DNA from: a gamma proteobacterium SCGC AAA076-P13
GTDB lineage: Bacteria > Pseudomonadota > Gammaproteobacteria > Magnimaribacterales > D2472
Length of the DNA stretch: 64,000 bases
Assembly: GCA_000384935.1 (NCBI GenBank)
Contig: ARRA01000006.1
Span: 1 to 64,000 of the forward strand
Direction: 5' to 3'
Below, piece by piece: positions 1-9,688 of this stretch (position 1 is its first letter; every line of letters starts with the position of its first letter). A program made the translations under genes and the position numbers. Below the pieces are notes generated by a model. The model did no database searches. It saw nothing but the letters and a program-made list of their open reading frames with translations, and had not been told where the DNA came from.

Positions 1-12
1 AGGGTTTTTTTA

Positions 13-87
13 TGGCGCCCTCTGCAGGAATCGAACCTGCAACTAATCCTTAGGAGGGATCTGTTATATCCATTTAACTAAGAAGGC
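13..87 (-). tRNA. tRNA-Arg (anticodon CCT), CCA encoded
   Basis: Reverse strand GCCTTCTTAGTTAAATGG...CTCCTAA loop...GCAGGTTCGATTCCTGC...AGAGGGCGCCA; acceptor GCCTTCT/AGAGGGC pairs, T-arm canonical, anticodon CCT. Confidence 0.93.
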
Positions 88-872
88 ATTTCAGAAATGC
101 TCAAGGCACCAGACCTTGTAATAACAAAATCCGACCATTCAATCAAAGACTGAGGATTTTTATAAAACTCTTGAACCTCCGCATCGATATTTGCTTCTAG
201 ATATAAGGTTTTAACATCAGATAATTTTCCAACTCCACATTGATGTTTAATATTTATCTTGCAATTAATTTGACCAAAAACTATTGGAAGATTCTTATTT
301 AAATATTCTGCACCCTGACTACCCCCGGTCACATATATATTAATATCATTACTCGAATTAATATCTTGTGCTGGTTTTTTGGAAAATACATTCCTAATTG
401 GGTTTCCACTAAAGATATTATTTTTTAAATTATTTTTTATAGGGAAGCCTAAAAAATTAAACGTGGAATGCTTTGAAAGCATTTTATTGGCCGAGCCTTG
501 GATAGAATTTTGTTCATGGGTGAAAATAGGCTTCATCATAATCTTAAATGCTATTGCTGGGGGTACAGTTATAAAGCCACCAAAACCTATCATTGCATCT
601 ATTTTTTCTTTTCGTATTAAATTGATCACATTTATAATCCCAAGTGGTATTAGAATAAGTGATTTAATTTTTAAGACTGTATTCATCCCTCTAAATCCAT
701 TCATTTTTATAGTCTGATAATTGAAATCTTTACCACTAACAGCGTCTCTTTCTATCTTTTCTCCACCTCCCAGAAAAACTACATCATGACCGCTTTTTAT
801 GAACTCATCAGCAACTGCTATTGCTGGAAAAATATGCCCTCCTGTTTTTGCTGCGGAAACTAAAATTTTCAT
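78..872 (-). CDS. murG: MurG (UDP-GlcNAc:lipid I transferase), C-terminally truncated (264 aa)
   Basis: N-terminal GGTGGHIFPA-like motif (AKTGGHIFPAIAVA), VTGGSQGA, ends at TRSGALSISEMPS; typical MurG is about 355 aa. Stop codon lies inside the tRNA-Arg gene. Confidence 0.85.
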   Translation of the reverse strand: MKILVSAAKTGGHIFPAIAVADEFIKSGHDVVFLGGGEKIERDAVSGKDFNYQTIKMNGFRGMNTVLKIKSLILIPLGIINVINLIRKEKIDAMIGFGGFITVPPAIAFKIMMKPIFTHEQNSIQGSANKMLSKHSTFNFLGFPIKNNLKNNIFSGNPIRNVFSKKPAQDINSSNDINIYVTGGSQGAEYLNKNLPIVFGQINCKINIKHQCGVGKLSDVKTLYLEANIDAEVQEFYKNPQSLIEWSDFVITRSGALSISEMPS

Positions 873-876
873 ATAC

Positions 877-1986
877 CTATATTAATTTGTTTTCATTGTT
901 AATTCTAAGAACTATGGCTACCAAAGACATCATTATGATAATACTAGTTCCCCCATAGCTTATAAATGGCAAAGTTAAACCTTTTGTAGGAAGCAGTCCT
1001 ATATTTACGGCTATATTAAATAAGGCCTGCACAGCTATCAAAACAAAAATACCAAAAGAAACATATCCTTGAAACAGCCTTCCTTTTTTTAATGAATCTA
1101 TAGTTATTTTTAAGATACCAATAAATAATATTACGAACAGAAATAATAAAAATAATCCCCCAATAACGCCCAATTCTTCGACAATAATCGCAAAAATAAA
1201 ATCTGTATGAGCTTCTGGAAGAAAAAAGTTTTTTTGGAAGCTATTGCCTATCCCGAGACCAAACCACCCACCTTGCCCTATTCCAATTAATGAATTCGAG
1301 AGCTGCCAACCAGCATTATTTACAACTTCTGGAGCAAATGGGTCTGTAAATGCCATAACTCTAGCAATCCTCCATGGGGAGTTATAAACAGCCAAGTATC
1401 CAAGCAAGGCAATTAATACCGACAGAAGGCTAAATTGGAAAAATGAAATCCCAGCATAAAAAAGAATAGCCACCACTAATAAACATATAATTGCAGTTGA
1501 CCCTAAGTCTGGTTGACTCATAATCAACAAAGCGATTATAAATAATAGGAATAAAGGTTTTAAGAAGCTTCTTAATGTATCTATCTCAGACATACGTCTA
1601 ACCGAATATCCCGAAATATATAAAATTAAACTAAATTTACATATTTCTGATGGCTGAATATTTATAGGCCCAGCTCTAATCCATCTAGTACTTCCATTCA
1701 CAGTCGTTCCAACTTCTGGAAGAAACATTACAAATAATAGAATGATGCTAATAAGCATGAAAACCCAATCAGATTTAAATAAAAAATCTGATGGAATAAC
1801 AGAAAAAAATATCATTGATATTAGTCCAATTGAAATAAATAGCATCTGTCTTGATGCAAAGTGAAATGGGTTTCCATAATTTTCATCTGCAAAATAAATG
1901 CTAGCTGATGAAACCATAGTGATTCCTATTGCCAATAATGCTATAAAAGGTATTAATATAAGAAGATTGTTAACTTTATGATTCAT
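877..1986 (-). CDS. ftsW: FtsW, SEDS-family peptidoglycan glycosyltransferase
   Basis: 369 aa polytopic protein; SEDS motifs (NGSTRWIRAGPINIQPSE, LPFISYGGTS); dcw context. Confidence 0.95.
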   Translation of the reverse strand: MNHKVNNLLILIPFIALLAIGITMVSSASIYFADENYGNPFHFASRQMLFISIGLISMIFFSVIPSDFLFKSDWVFMLISIILLFVMFLPEVGTTVNGSTRWIRAGPINIQPSEICKFSLILYISGYSVRRMSEIDTLRSFLKPLFLLFIIALLIMSQPDLGSTAIICLLVVAILFYAGISFFQFSLLSVLIALLGYLAVYNSPWRIARVMAFTDPFAPEVVNNAGWQLSNSLIGIGQGGWFGLGIGNSFQKNFFLPEAHTDFIFAIIVEELGVIGGLFLLFLFVILFIGILKITIDSLKKGRLFQGYVSFGIFVLIAVQALFNIAVNIGLLPTKGLTLPFISYGGTSIIIMMSLVAIVLRINNENKLI

Positions 1987-3007
1987 TAAATAATTTAGTT
2001 ACGAGCGAATTAAATTTATTACCCCGGTCTTCAAAATTTTTATAATCCTTTCCACTTGGGTAGCCAGGTGAGAATAAAATATTTGAATCTATAGATATAT
2101 TTCTTATGAATTGGAGGGCTTCTTTTAAATCATTAAAGATATGTATTTTGGGGTGAGAGACACATTTTATTATTTCATTTTTATGAGCTCCAAATATCAA
2201 AATACTCTCAGGCCCATCTATAGCTAGATTTTTAAACTGCTCTTTTTTTGGGCTCCCACATAATAGAAGATGATATTGATTCATTCCAAAGTTCTTGTTA
2301 GCTTTATCCACTGCATAGTTTAATGAGTTTGAATTTGTGGACTTAGAGTCATTAATAATTGAATTGGTTATTTTTTGAAATCTAAATGGCAAATCTTTAA
2401 GTTCTTGATGTTTTGGATTCTTTCCTGTGATCCATTGATATAATTGAAAAGGATCACTTTCATATGAAACGTTTTTTGCATTAAGTATTTTTTGCTTTGC
2501 TTTCTTATAATTTTCAAATGTCTCATGATAATCCAGGTGATCAGGAGTAATATTCAATAATATACCGAAATCTAAATCAGGCTTATTTGCCTTATCAAGC
2601 TGAAAACTTGAAAGTTCTATTATTGAATACTTGGAGCCATTATTGATATGGTCTAACATTGGATTTCCAATATTTCCAATTAAGTTAACCTTGGAATGCT
2701 TTTCAAAAATTTGATGAAGGTGTGAGCAAGTAGTGCTTTTTCTATTTGTTCCAGTAACTCCAATTTTAATTGATCTGTCTTCTTGAAGAAAGATATCTAA
2801 ATCGGTCAGCACTTCTGCTGCAGATTTAAGAAGTTTGAATGTCTCCCTATCAATACCAGGGCTGCAATATATGGTTTTATAGGACTCCAGTTTTAAAATC
2901 TCTGAATCAAGTGATTTGTCATAAATATCATATTCAATATTTTTTACTTTCAAATATCTTTCAAAAGATTTGCCTGTAATGCCATAGCCATAAATCAGGG
3001 ATTTCAT
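1976..3007 (-). CDS. murD: MurD, UDP-N-acetylmuramoylalanine--D-glutamate ligase, short form (343 aa)
   Basis: Mur ligase motifs GTNRKST, IELSSFQL, NITPDHLDYH, INDSKSTN; position between mraY and ftsW. Confidence 0.88.
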   Translation of the reverse strand: MKSLIYGYGITGKSFERYLKVKNIEYDIYDKSLDSEILKLESYKTIYCSPGIDRETFKLLKSAAEVLTDLDIFLQEDRSIKIGVTGTNRKSTTCSHLHQIFEKHSKVNLIGNIGNPMLDHINNGSKYSIIELSSFQLDKANKPDLDFGILLNITPDHLDYHETFENYKKAKQKILNAKNVSYESDPFQLYQWITGKNPKHQELKDLPFRFQKITNSIINDSKSTNSNSLNYAVDKANKNFGMNQYHLLLCGSPKKEQFKNLAIDGPESILIFGAHKNEIIKCVSHPKIHIFNDLKEALQFIRNISIDSNILFSPGYPSGKDYKNFEDRGNKFNSLVTKLFNES

Positions 3008-3015
3008 TGATAATT

Positions 3016-4101
3016 TTATCTAAGTTTTAATGTTGCCAATGCAATTAAAATTAACACAAGCGTAATAATCCAAAAACGTACAATAATTTTTGGTTCTGGC
3101 CAGCCTTTTAATTCGTAGTGATGATGGATTGGCGCCATTAAAAAAACTCTTTTCCCTCTTGTTTTAAATGAGATAACCTGAATTGCAACACTCAAAGTTT
3201 CGATAACAAATACACCAGCCATGATTGCAAAAACTAATTCATGCCGAAGTATTATGGCTAATATCCCAAGAATAGCGCCTAGGGTTAGAGAGCCAATATC
3301 TCCCATAAAGATTTGTGCAGGATATGTGTTGTACCAAAGAAAACCAATACCTGAGCCAATCAATGCACCACAAAATACTATTAATTCTCCTGAAAGTTTT
3401 AAATGAGGAAGGTATAAGTAATCTGCAATTATTTGATTTCCCATGCTGTACGCTATCAAACCAAGCGCTCCTGCAATGAGCACTGAAGGAAGAATGGCTA
3501 AGCCATCAAGACCATCAGTAAGATTAACGGCATTTGACGATCCTACAAGAACAAACATTCCGGTAAAAATAAATACAAATGGGCTCATTGGAATTAATAG
3601 ATCTTTAAAAAAGGGGACGATAAAAGAGGTTTCTGGAGCCGTCTCTGAAGAATAAAATAAATACGTTACTGATATAAACGAGAAAGCTATCTGTAAAATA
3701 ATTTTTTGCTTGGAGGACAGGCCATCAGAGCTTTTTTTCTTTATCTTAATATAATCATCTGCAAATCCAATCGTTGCAAACGAAACTGTGACAAATAGCA
3801 CTACCCATATATATCTATTACTTAAGTCGGCCCACAGTAGTGTTGAAATAACTAATGATGACAAAATTAGAAGACCTCCCATTGTTGGAGTACCTGATTT
3901 TTTATAATGAGATTCTGGACCTTGCGTTCTAACATGCTGTTCGAATTGCATAGACTTTAATATTTTTATAATTAATGGGCCCATTAAAATAGAAATCATG
4001 AGGGCTGTTACTGCCCCTCCCAGGGTCCTTACAGTAAGATACCTTAGGACATCAAAACCAGGATCATAATCAACGAGAACAGTTCCTAAATATTCAAACA
4101 T
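3016..4101 (-). CDS. mraY: MraY, phospho-MurNAc-pentapeptide transferase
   Basis: 361 aa; GTPTMGGLLIL, NAVNLTDGLDGLA, APIHHHYELKGW motifs. Confidence 0.97.
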   Translation of the reverse strand: MFEYLGTVLVDYDPGFDVLRYLTVRTLGGAVTALMISILMGPLIIKILKSMQFEQHVRTQGPESHYKKSGTPTMGGLLILSSLVISTLLWADLSNRYIWVVLFVTVSFATIGFADDYIKIKKKSSDGLSSKQKIILQIAFSFISVTYLFYSSETAPETSFIVPFFKDLLIPMSPFVFIFTGMFVLVGSSNAVNLTDGLDGLAILPSVLIAGALGLIAYSMGNQIIADYLYLPHLKLSGELIVFCGALIGSGIGFLWYNTYPAQIFMGDIGSLTLGAILGILAIILRHELVFAIMAGVFVIETLSVAIQVISFKTRGKRVFLMAPIHHHYELKGWPEPKIIVRFWIITLVLILIALATLKLR

Positions 4102-5431
4102 TTATAAATTTTTCCATTTGCATGCCTCTAGAGCCTTTTAAAAGTACAACATCATCAGATGATATATTTTGTCTTAAGAAAATTTTTAACTCATTTTCAT
4201 TACTAAAAAACACACCATTTTTTCCAAATGCATCAACAGCATATTTTGTTAAATCACCAAAACCAAGCAAAATATCTATTTTCTTGTGTGATGCATAATT
4301 CCCAATCTTTTTATGCATATGCTTTCTCATTCTACCTAATTCAAGCATATCTCCTAAAACTAATACTTTTCTTTTCTCAGAGTTTGATAAAAGGTCTATT
4401 GATTTTTTTACAGAATCTGGGTTTGCATTATAAGTATCATCTATTAGTGTTGACTTATTAATCCAGCTGGATTGATCTTGTCTGCCCATTAACTTAATAT
4501 TTTTAATATTTTTTACGATATCTTTTTCTGACTTATTTAAAAAGAATAATACTGAGAAAGTAGCTAAAATATTTTTAATATTGTGCTCTCCAGCAAGATT
4601 TGAGTTTATTCTTTGCTTAACATTATGTTTTGTAGACAAAATTGTGAAAGATGTTTTATTAATACTATATTTTATATCTGCCGCATAAAAATCAGAATCT
4701 TTGCTCAGCCCAAAAGTAATAATAGAGATATCACTTCTCATCTCTTTCCACTGACTTTGATGGTTTTTATTTTCAGATGGTATGACCAAACATCCATTTT
4801 TTTTAATATTAGATACCATCTCTGATTTAACCTTAAAAACCCCATTGATGTTTTTTAGGCTTTCAAGATGGGAACTGCCAATATTTGTAATCACTCCAAC
4901 ATGAGGCTTAAGGAAAGAACTTAAATAATGTATATCGCCAAAATTAACTGCACCCATTTCCATTACCAAGCTGGTAGAGGCTCTTTTTGCATTCATTATG
5001 CTCAGAGGCATTCCTATTTCATTATTGAAATTTTTCATGGTACTTGAACTACCCTTCAAGCATTGATTGATCATGCTAGTTGTTGACGTCTTTCCATTAC
5101 TACCAGTAATACCAACTATTTCACCCTCAAAACTACTTATTATATTTTTTGAAATTTTTTTTAAAGCTTTTATAGAATCAGGTACATATATAATTCGCTT
5201 ATCCTTCGAATCCTTAAACTCTTTTCCATCAGTGATTACGAGTGATGCGCCCTTCTTAATTGCCGTGTTAACGTAATTGTTGCCATTAAAACTATTGCCC
5301 TTAATGGCTATAAATAATGCGTTTTTTCTTAAGGTTCTTGTATCAATGGAAATACTTTTTATGAGAATATTTTTTTTTACTGAGGTGCCTAAAAATTTTG
5401 ATACGTCATTTGAATTACTTATAAATTTCAT
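4094..5431 (-). CDS. murF: MurF, UDP-MurNAc-tripeptide--D-Ala-D-Ala ligase
   Basis: GITGSNGKTSTTSM P-loop, DDTYNANPDSV, LVLGDMLELG. Confidence 0.95.
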   Translation of the reverse strand: MKFISNSNDVSKFLGTSVKKNILIKSISIDTRTLRKNALFIAIKGNSFNGNNYVNTAIKKGASLVITDGKEFKDSKDKRIIYVPDSIKALKKISKNIISSFEGEIVGITGSNGKTSTTSMINQCLKGSSSTMKNFNNEIGMPLSIMNAKRASTSLVMEMGAVNFGDIHYLSSFLKPHVGVITNIGSSHLESLKNINGVFKVKSEMVSNIKKNGCLVIPSENKNHQSQWKEMRSDISIITFGLSKDSDFYAADIKYSINKTSFTILSTKHNVKQRINSNLAGEHNIKNILATFSVLFFLNKSEKDIVKNIKNIKLMGRQDQSSWINKSTLIDDTYNANPDSVKKSIDLLSNSEKRKVLVLGDMLELGRMRKHMHKKIGNYASHKKIDILLGFGDLTKYAVDAFGKNGVFFSNENELKIFLRQNISSDDVVLLKGSRGMQMEKFINV

Positions 5432-6926
5432 TTACCACTCCATGGTCACTAAAAAAAACTTTTTTTCCAGATGCTTCTTGAGTCTCTTCATGTCCCTTTC
5501 CAAGTATAACTAAGCAATCATCTTTATTTATGAGCTTGCTACCTTGAATAATTGCCTCTCTTCTATCTTCTATTGAAATAACTTTTTCATGATTATTACC
5601 TTTTAGAGCATCATTAAAAATTGAATTAAAACTTTCACTTCTCGAATTGTCAGAAGTAAAAATTATTTTACTAGCATTGCCTATTGCAGCTTTCATCATT
5701 TTAGGCCTTTTTAATTTATCTCTGTCACCCCCACACCCAAATACGACAACAATTTTTTTAAAATAGTTTTTAATTGATAATAAAAATAATTCTATTCCCT
5801 CTGCATTATGAGCAAAATCAATTATTACATTTGCAGGTATATTATTAATTAATTCCGTTCTTCCTTTGGGGAGGGTTAGATAATTAAGATCATTTATTTT
5901 TATTTGTGAAAAATCAGCAAAGCCAATAGAGCATATTCCAAATACTAAATTTTCAATATTAAATTCAGGAAATAGGTTGCATGAAAATTTATATGTCTGG
6001 TTGTATGAAGGAAAATAACCTATTGGAGGATTATTTATCATGATATTAAATAAAGATTGCTCTTTATCAATAGAAACTATTTCGTAATAAATATCAGCAG
6101 ACTTATTCTTTTTACTTATTGTTGTTAGCTGATGTTTAGAATTTTTTAGATACTCATATTTATCTTTAAGTGGAACGAGATCCTCATTTATCAACATTAG
6201 TGGGCTGGAAGGATTAAATATTTGAAACTTTATATCTATGTATTTTTTTAAGCTGCCATGGTAATCGAGATGGTCTGTTCCAATATTAAGAAGAGCTGCT
6301 GAATTATAAAAAGAAATACCTTTGAGCCTTTCTTGAGATAGTGCATGTGAAGATATCTCAATGCAAACTGATACTGAGTCATTGAAATTATAAAAACTAA
6401 AAATTTTAAAAAATTCAAAAATATCAGGTGTTGTTTTTAAAGATATGCTTTTATTTATTTCTTCATTATTATATTTTGTTCCTAGTGTTCCTATATAAAT
6501 TGATTCATAGCCACTTTTTACCAACATCTGATGGGTTAAGTAAGCAGTAGATGTTTTCCCATTTGTTCCAGTAAAGGCAAAGTAATTATTTTTACTTTGA
6601 ATATCAACAAGTTGATAGAATTCCTCTAAAAATAAAAAAACTTTATTTTTTTGAGTATATGAATCAAAAATACATAAGTCTTTAACGTAAATAATATTTT
6701 CTTTATTCGATAAATATTCCAAATCATTATGAATGACCATTGAGGCACCAAGCTCAATCGCATGTGAAATATATTTACTTCCGTGAGCATGCAAGCCATC
6801 AAGTGCAAAGAAAACAAACCCATCTTTAACATTATGAGAGTTATTGGTAACTCCATTGATATTTATATTTTTTGGAAAATTAATTCCTAATATTTTTTCT
6901 AAACTATTCATCTTCTGAATATCCAA
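5415..6926 (-). CDS. murE: MurE, UDP-MurNAc-dipeptide--meso-DAP ligase
   Basis: FTGTNGKTSTAYLT, CIEISSHALSQERL, GTDHLDYHG, SDNSRSE (DNPR-like), LGKGHEETQ. Confidence 0.94.
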   Translation of the reverse strand: MDIQKMNSLEKILGINFPKNININGVTNNSHNVKDGFVFFALDGLHAHGSKYISHAIELGASMVIHNDLEYLSNKENIIYVKDLCIFDSYTQKNKVFLFLEEFYQLVDIQSKNNYFAFTGTNGKTSTAYLTHQMLVKSGYESIYIGTLGTKYNNEEINKSISLKTTPDIFEFFKIFSFYNFNDSVSVCIEISSHALSQERLKGISFYNSAALLNIGTDHLDYHGSLKKYIDIKFQIFNPSSPLMLINEDLVPLKDKYEYLKNSKHQLTTISKKNKSADIYYEIVSIDKEQSLFNIMINNPPIGYFPSYNQTYKFSCNLFPEFNIENLVFGICSIGFADFSQIKINDLNYLTLPKGRTELINNIPANVIIDFAHNAEGIELFLLSIKNYFKKIVVVFGCGGDRDKLKRPKMMKAAIGNASKIIFTSDNSRSESFNSIFNDALKGNNHEKVISIEDRREAIIQGSKLINKDDCLVILGKGHEETQEASGKKVFFSDHGVVNEIYK

Positions 6927-8523
6927 GATAGTTTAGAGAGCTATCAGCTATTTTTTTAAACAATGGAGCTGCAATCATTCCGCCTGAGTATGCATTTAAA
7001 CCAGGTTCATCGATTGAAACAAAAATTGTTAGCGACTTATCAGAGAGGGGAGCTATGCCAACAAATGAAGCTCTATATGAATCTTCAGCATAGCCATTAC
7101 CGTAAGATGTTTTATGAACTGTGCCAGTTTTACCTCCCTCAGTATAGCCATTAATATCTGCATTTTTTCCAGTTCCAATATGAACTACCTCTTTTAGAGC
7201 TTCCAGAGTATGTTTTGCAGAATCCTCAGAAATAACTCTATTTAGACCTACTTCATCACTCTTCAGTATCTTAAAATCTTTATATATACCTTTGTTTGCA
7301 AATACAGAATATGCTGACGTTATCTGAAAAGGGCTAATGGTTAGGCCGTAACCATAACCCAGGCTTGCTAGCTCCTTATCTGATATTTTATCCTTTATGT
7401 TCATTAATCCGAATGCCGATGAGGGGAAGTTTATTGATATTGGTTTACCGAAACCAAAATTATAGTAAGCATCTTTTAATTTCTCATAACCAAGCATAAT
7501 AGCAATTTTGGAAGCTCCAACTTGGCTTGAATAGGCAATTACTTGTTTGGGGGTAAGTTCCTCATAACTCTTATAGTCGCTGATAATTTTATCATTTATC
7601 TTTAACCTTCTTGGAATTTCAATAGGTATATCAGGATCAAAAATATTATTATCAATTGCTGAGGAAAGTAGGATTGGCTTAAGTACTGAACCTAACTCGT
7701 ATGCATCTATAAGCGCTCTATTTTTCTGTATTACCCTGCTAGGGTCATTTGGATTATATGAGGGATAGCTAGCAACAGCTAAGACCTCTCCACTCATGTT
7801 ATCAAATACAAGAGCTGTGCCTGCCTTAGCTTTATTTTCTTTAATGGCTTCCGCTAAAAACTTATAAGCATAGAATTGTATAGTGGAATCTATGGTCAGT
7901 ACTATATCCCTTCCTTGGATAGCTTTATCTACCTCGATTGGTTTAGAGATAATCTTTTGTTTAGCATTCTTATAAAATTTTTCCTTACCATTTTTACCAG
8001 AAAGTACAGAGTCATAGCTTTTTTCAAGACCTTCTTGTGCTCTGTCTTTACCATAAAAACCTACAAGCGGTGCTATTTGATCTCCTAAAGGATAATGTCT
8101 GCTATGTCTTACTTCAACTTCAAGTTTATTGTTTTTAAGAGTTTCAATAATTAACTGCTCGTTTCTAGATAGCCCTTTTTTGATTAAAGTTTTCTTTGAG
8201 AAGGATTCATTAATATTGAGATCCTCATCTAAGGAGATAAGATCTTTAATCGATATGAATTTTGCTAACTCTAAACCCTTAAGGGCATAAAGATCATAGT
8301 TAATAATAGAAACAGCCAATGGGAAGTTATTTCTATCGTAAATAGTTCCTCTAACTGGGTTAATATTTCTATACTTTATATATTTTTTCTTACCTTCATT
8401 TTTTAAAAAAATACTGTCATCTATTTGCAAAGAAATAATTTTGTAGGCAATAGCAAAAATAGATAAACTAAAAAATGAACATACTAAAATAAAGCGCCAA
8501 TTTATAATACTAATTTTCTTCAT
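6904..8523 (-). CDS. ftsI: FtsI / PBP3, septal peptidoglycan transpeptidase
   Basis: RGTIYDRN, GSVLKP active site (SxxK), YSSQVGAS, GGKTGT (KTG). Confidence 0.95.
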   Translation of the reverse strand: MKKISIINWRFILVCSFFSLSIFAIAYKIISLQIDDSIFLKNEGKKKYIKYRNINPVRGTIYDRNNFPLAVSIINYDLYALKGLELAKFISIKDLISLDEDLNINESFSKKTLIKKGLSRNEQLIIETLKNNKLEVEVRHSRHYPLGDQIAPLVGFYGKDRAQEGLEKSYDSVLSGKNGKEKFYKNAKQKIISKPIEVDKAIQGRDIVLTIDSTIQFYAYKFLAEAIKENKAKAGTALVFDNMSGEVLAVASYPSYNPNDPSRVIQKNRALIDAYELGSVLKPILLSSAIDNNIFDPDIPIEIPRRLKINDKIISDYKSYEELTPKQVIAYSSQVGASKIAIMLGYEKLKDAYYNFGFGKPISINFPSSAFGLMNIKDKISDKELASLGYGYGLTISPFQITSAYSVFANKGIYKDFKILKSDEVGLNRVISEDSAKHTLEALKEVVHIGTGKNADINGYTEGGKTGTVHKTSYGNGYAEDSYRASFVGIAPLSDKSLTIFVSIDEPGLNAYSGGMIAAPLFKKIADSSLNYLGYSEDE

Positions 8524-8794
8524 CTGAATATTTAATATATATTTTTTTTGCTTTTTTCTTAATCATACCAAGCTCTTCTTTTGCAGATTTTTCGATACTT
8601 GCAGGTGAGTTATTTGTATTAAATTGAGTAACTAACTTAAGATTCGTATCTTTAAAATCTTCATATTCTTTTCTTAAATTCTCCTGATTTGAATGCAGTC
8701 TACTTATTTCAAAAGATAATTTGATCTGTTCCAAAGAAATAAAACAAACCACAAATAACAAGAATAATAAAATAATATTATTTAATTTAGTCAT
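8510..8794 (-). CDS. ftsL: FtsL-like cell division protein
   Basis: 94 aa with one N-terminal TM and a coiled-coil-like tail, between rsmH and ftsI. Confidence 0.8.
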   Translation of the reverse strand: MTKLNNIILLFLLFVVCFISLEQIKLSFEISRLHSNQENLRKEYEDFKDTNLKLVTQFNTNNSPASIEKSAKEELGMIKKKAKKIYIKYSDEEN

Positions 8795-9687
8795 TATATT
8801 TTTTTAAAAACTCTCATAATTGCACTTCTTGAGCGCTTATTTAAAGCAACCTCCTCTTCTGTGGGCCTAATTTTTTTGGCGATGCATTTAAAGTCTTTTT
8901 CTTCTATTGTGTTTAAAGGAATATCTTTAGGAAAATTCATTACGCTTGGCTTAAAAAATTCTTTCACTATATTATCTTCCAGAGAATGGAAAGAAATTAC
9001 AACAATGATACCGTTTTTGACAAGAATATTGCTAGCTTGTTCCAGGGACTGTTTAAGTTCCCCTAACTCATTATTGATATGTATTCTGAAGGCTTGGAAG
9101 GATTTAGTAGCTGGATGGATTTTTTTTCTTTTTTCTGGATATATATCTTCAATAATATTTGCTAGCTGAATAGTGGATTTAATTTCATTTTTTGATCTAT
9201 GATCTAAAATTGAGCTTGAAATGATTTTTGCATGTTTTTCATCTCCATATTTATATAAAATATCCATAATTTCTTTTTGGGTTGCTTTTTTAAGCCATGC
9301 TGATAGCGGAACACCCTTCGTGACATTAAATCTCATATCTAAAGGACCATCATGGAGGAAGCTAAAACCTCTGTTGCCTTCATCAAAATGAGTAGAGCAA
9401 GTACCTAAATCGTATAGAATTCCATCAACAGTTTCCTTGTCAAAAGTATTTTCTAATTTATTGAATGAGTTATGGATTGCATTAAAATTTTTATTTTTAA
9501 TGAGTGATGCATGGTTAAATGCATCTAAATCTTTATCGAATGATGTTAGTTGAGCATCGGCATCTATTCTATTTAAAATAGATTGAGTGTGACCGCCTCT
9601 TCCATATGTACAGTCTACATATTTACCATTTTTTTTGTGGATGAGAAAATCTAAAGACTCTTCCAGTAATACTGGAAAATGAAGCAT
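8794..9687 (-). CDS. rsmH: RsmH, 16S rRNA m4C1402 methyltransferase
   Basis: HFPVLLEESL, DCTYGRGGHT, DLGTCSTHFD, SFHSLEDNIVK. Confidence 0.96.
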   Translation of the reverse strand: MLHFPVLLEESLDFLIHKKNGKYVDCTYGRGGHTQSILNRIDADAQLTSFDKDLDAFNHASLIKNKNFNAIHNSFNKLENTFDKETVDGILYDLGTCSTHFDEGNRGFSFLHDGPLDMRFNVTKGVPLSAWLKKATQKEIMDILYKYGDEKHAKIISSSILDHRSKNEIKSTIQLANIIEDIYPEKRKKIHPATKSFQAFRIHINNELGELKQSLEQASNILVKNGIIVVISFHSLEDNIVKEFFKPSVMNFPKDIPLNTIEEKDFKCIAKKIRPTEEEVALNKRSRSAIMRVFKKI

Positions 9688-9688
9688 A

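Noticed and set aside
13-87. Classic integrase-mediated island at tRNA-Arg
   Set aside because: No integrase or direct repeat of the tRNA 3' end is visible in the window; the murG break is at the tRNA 5' end, so only the junction itself is reported.
379-717. 112-aa forward ORF inside murG
   Set aside because: Antisense shadow of the clearly recognisable murG frame.
8861-9169. 102-aa forward ORF inside rsmH
   Set aside because: Antisense shadow; rsmH motifs on the other strand are unambiguous.
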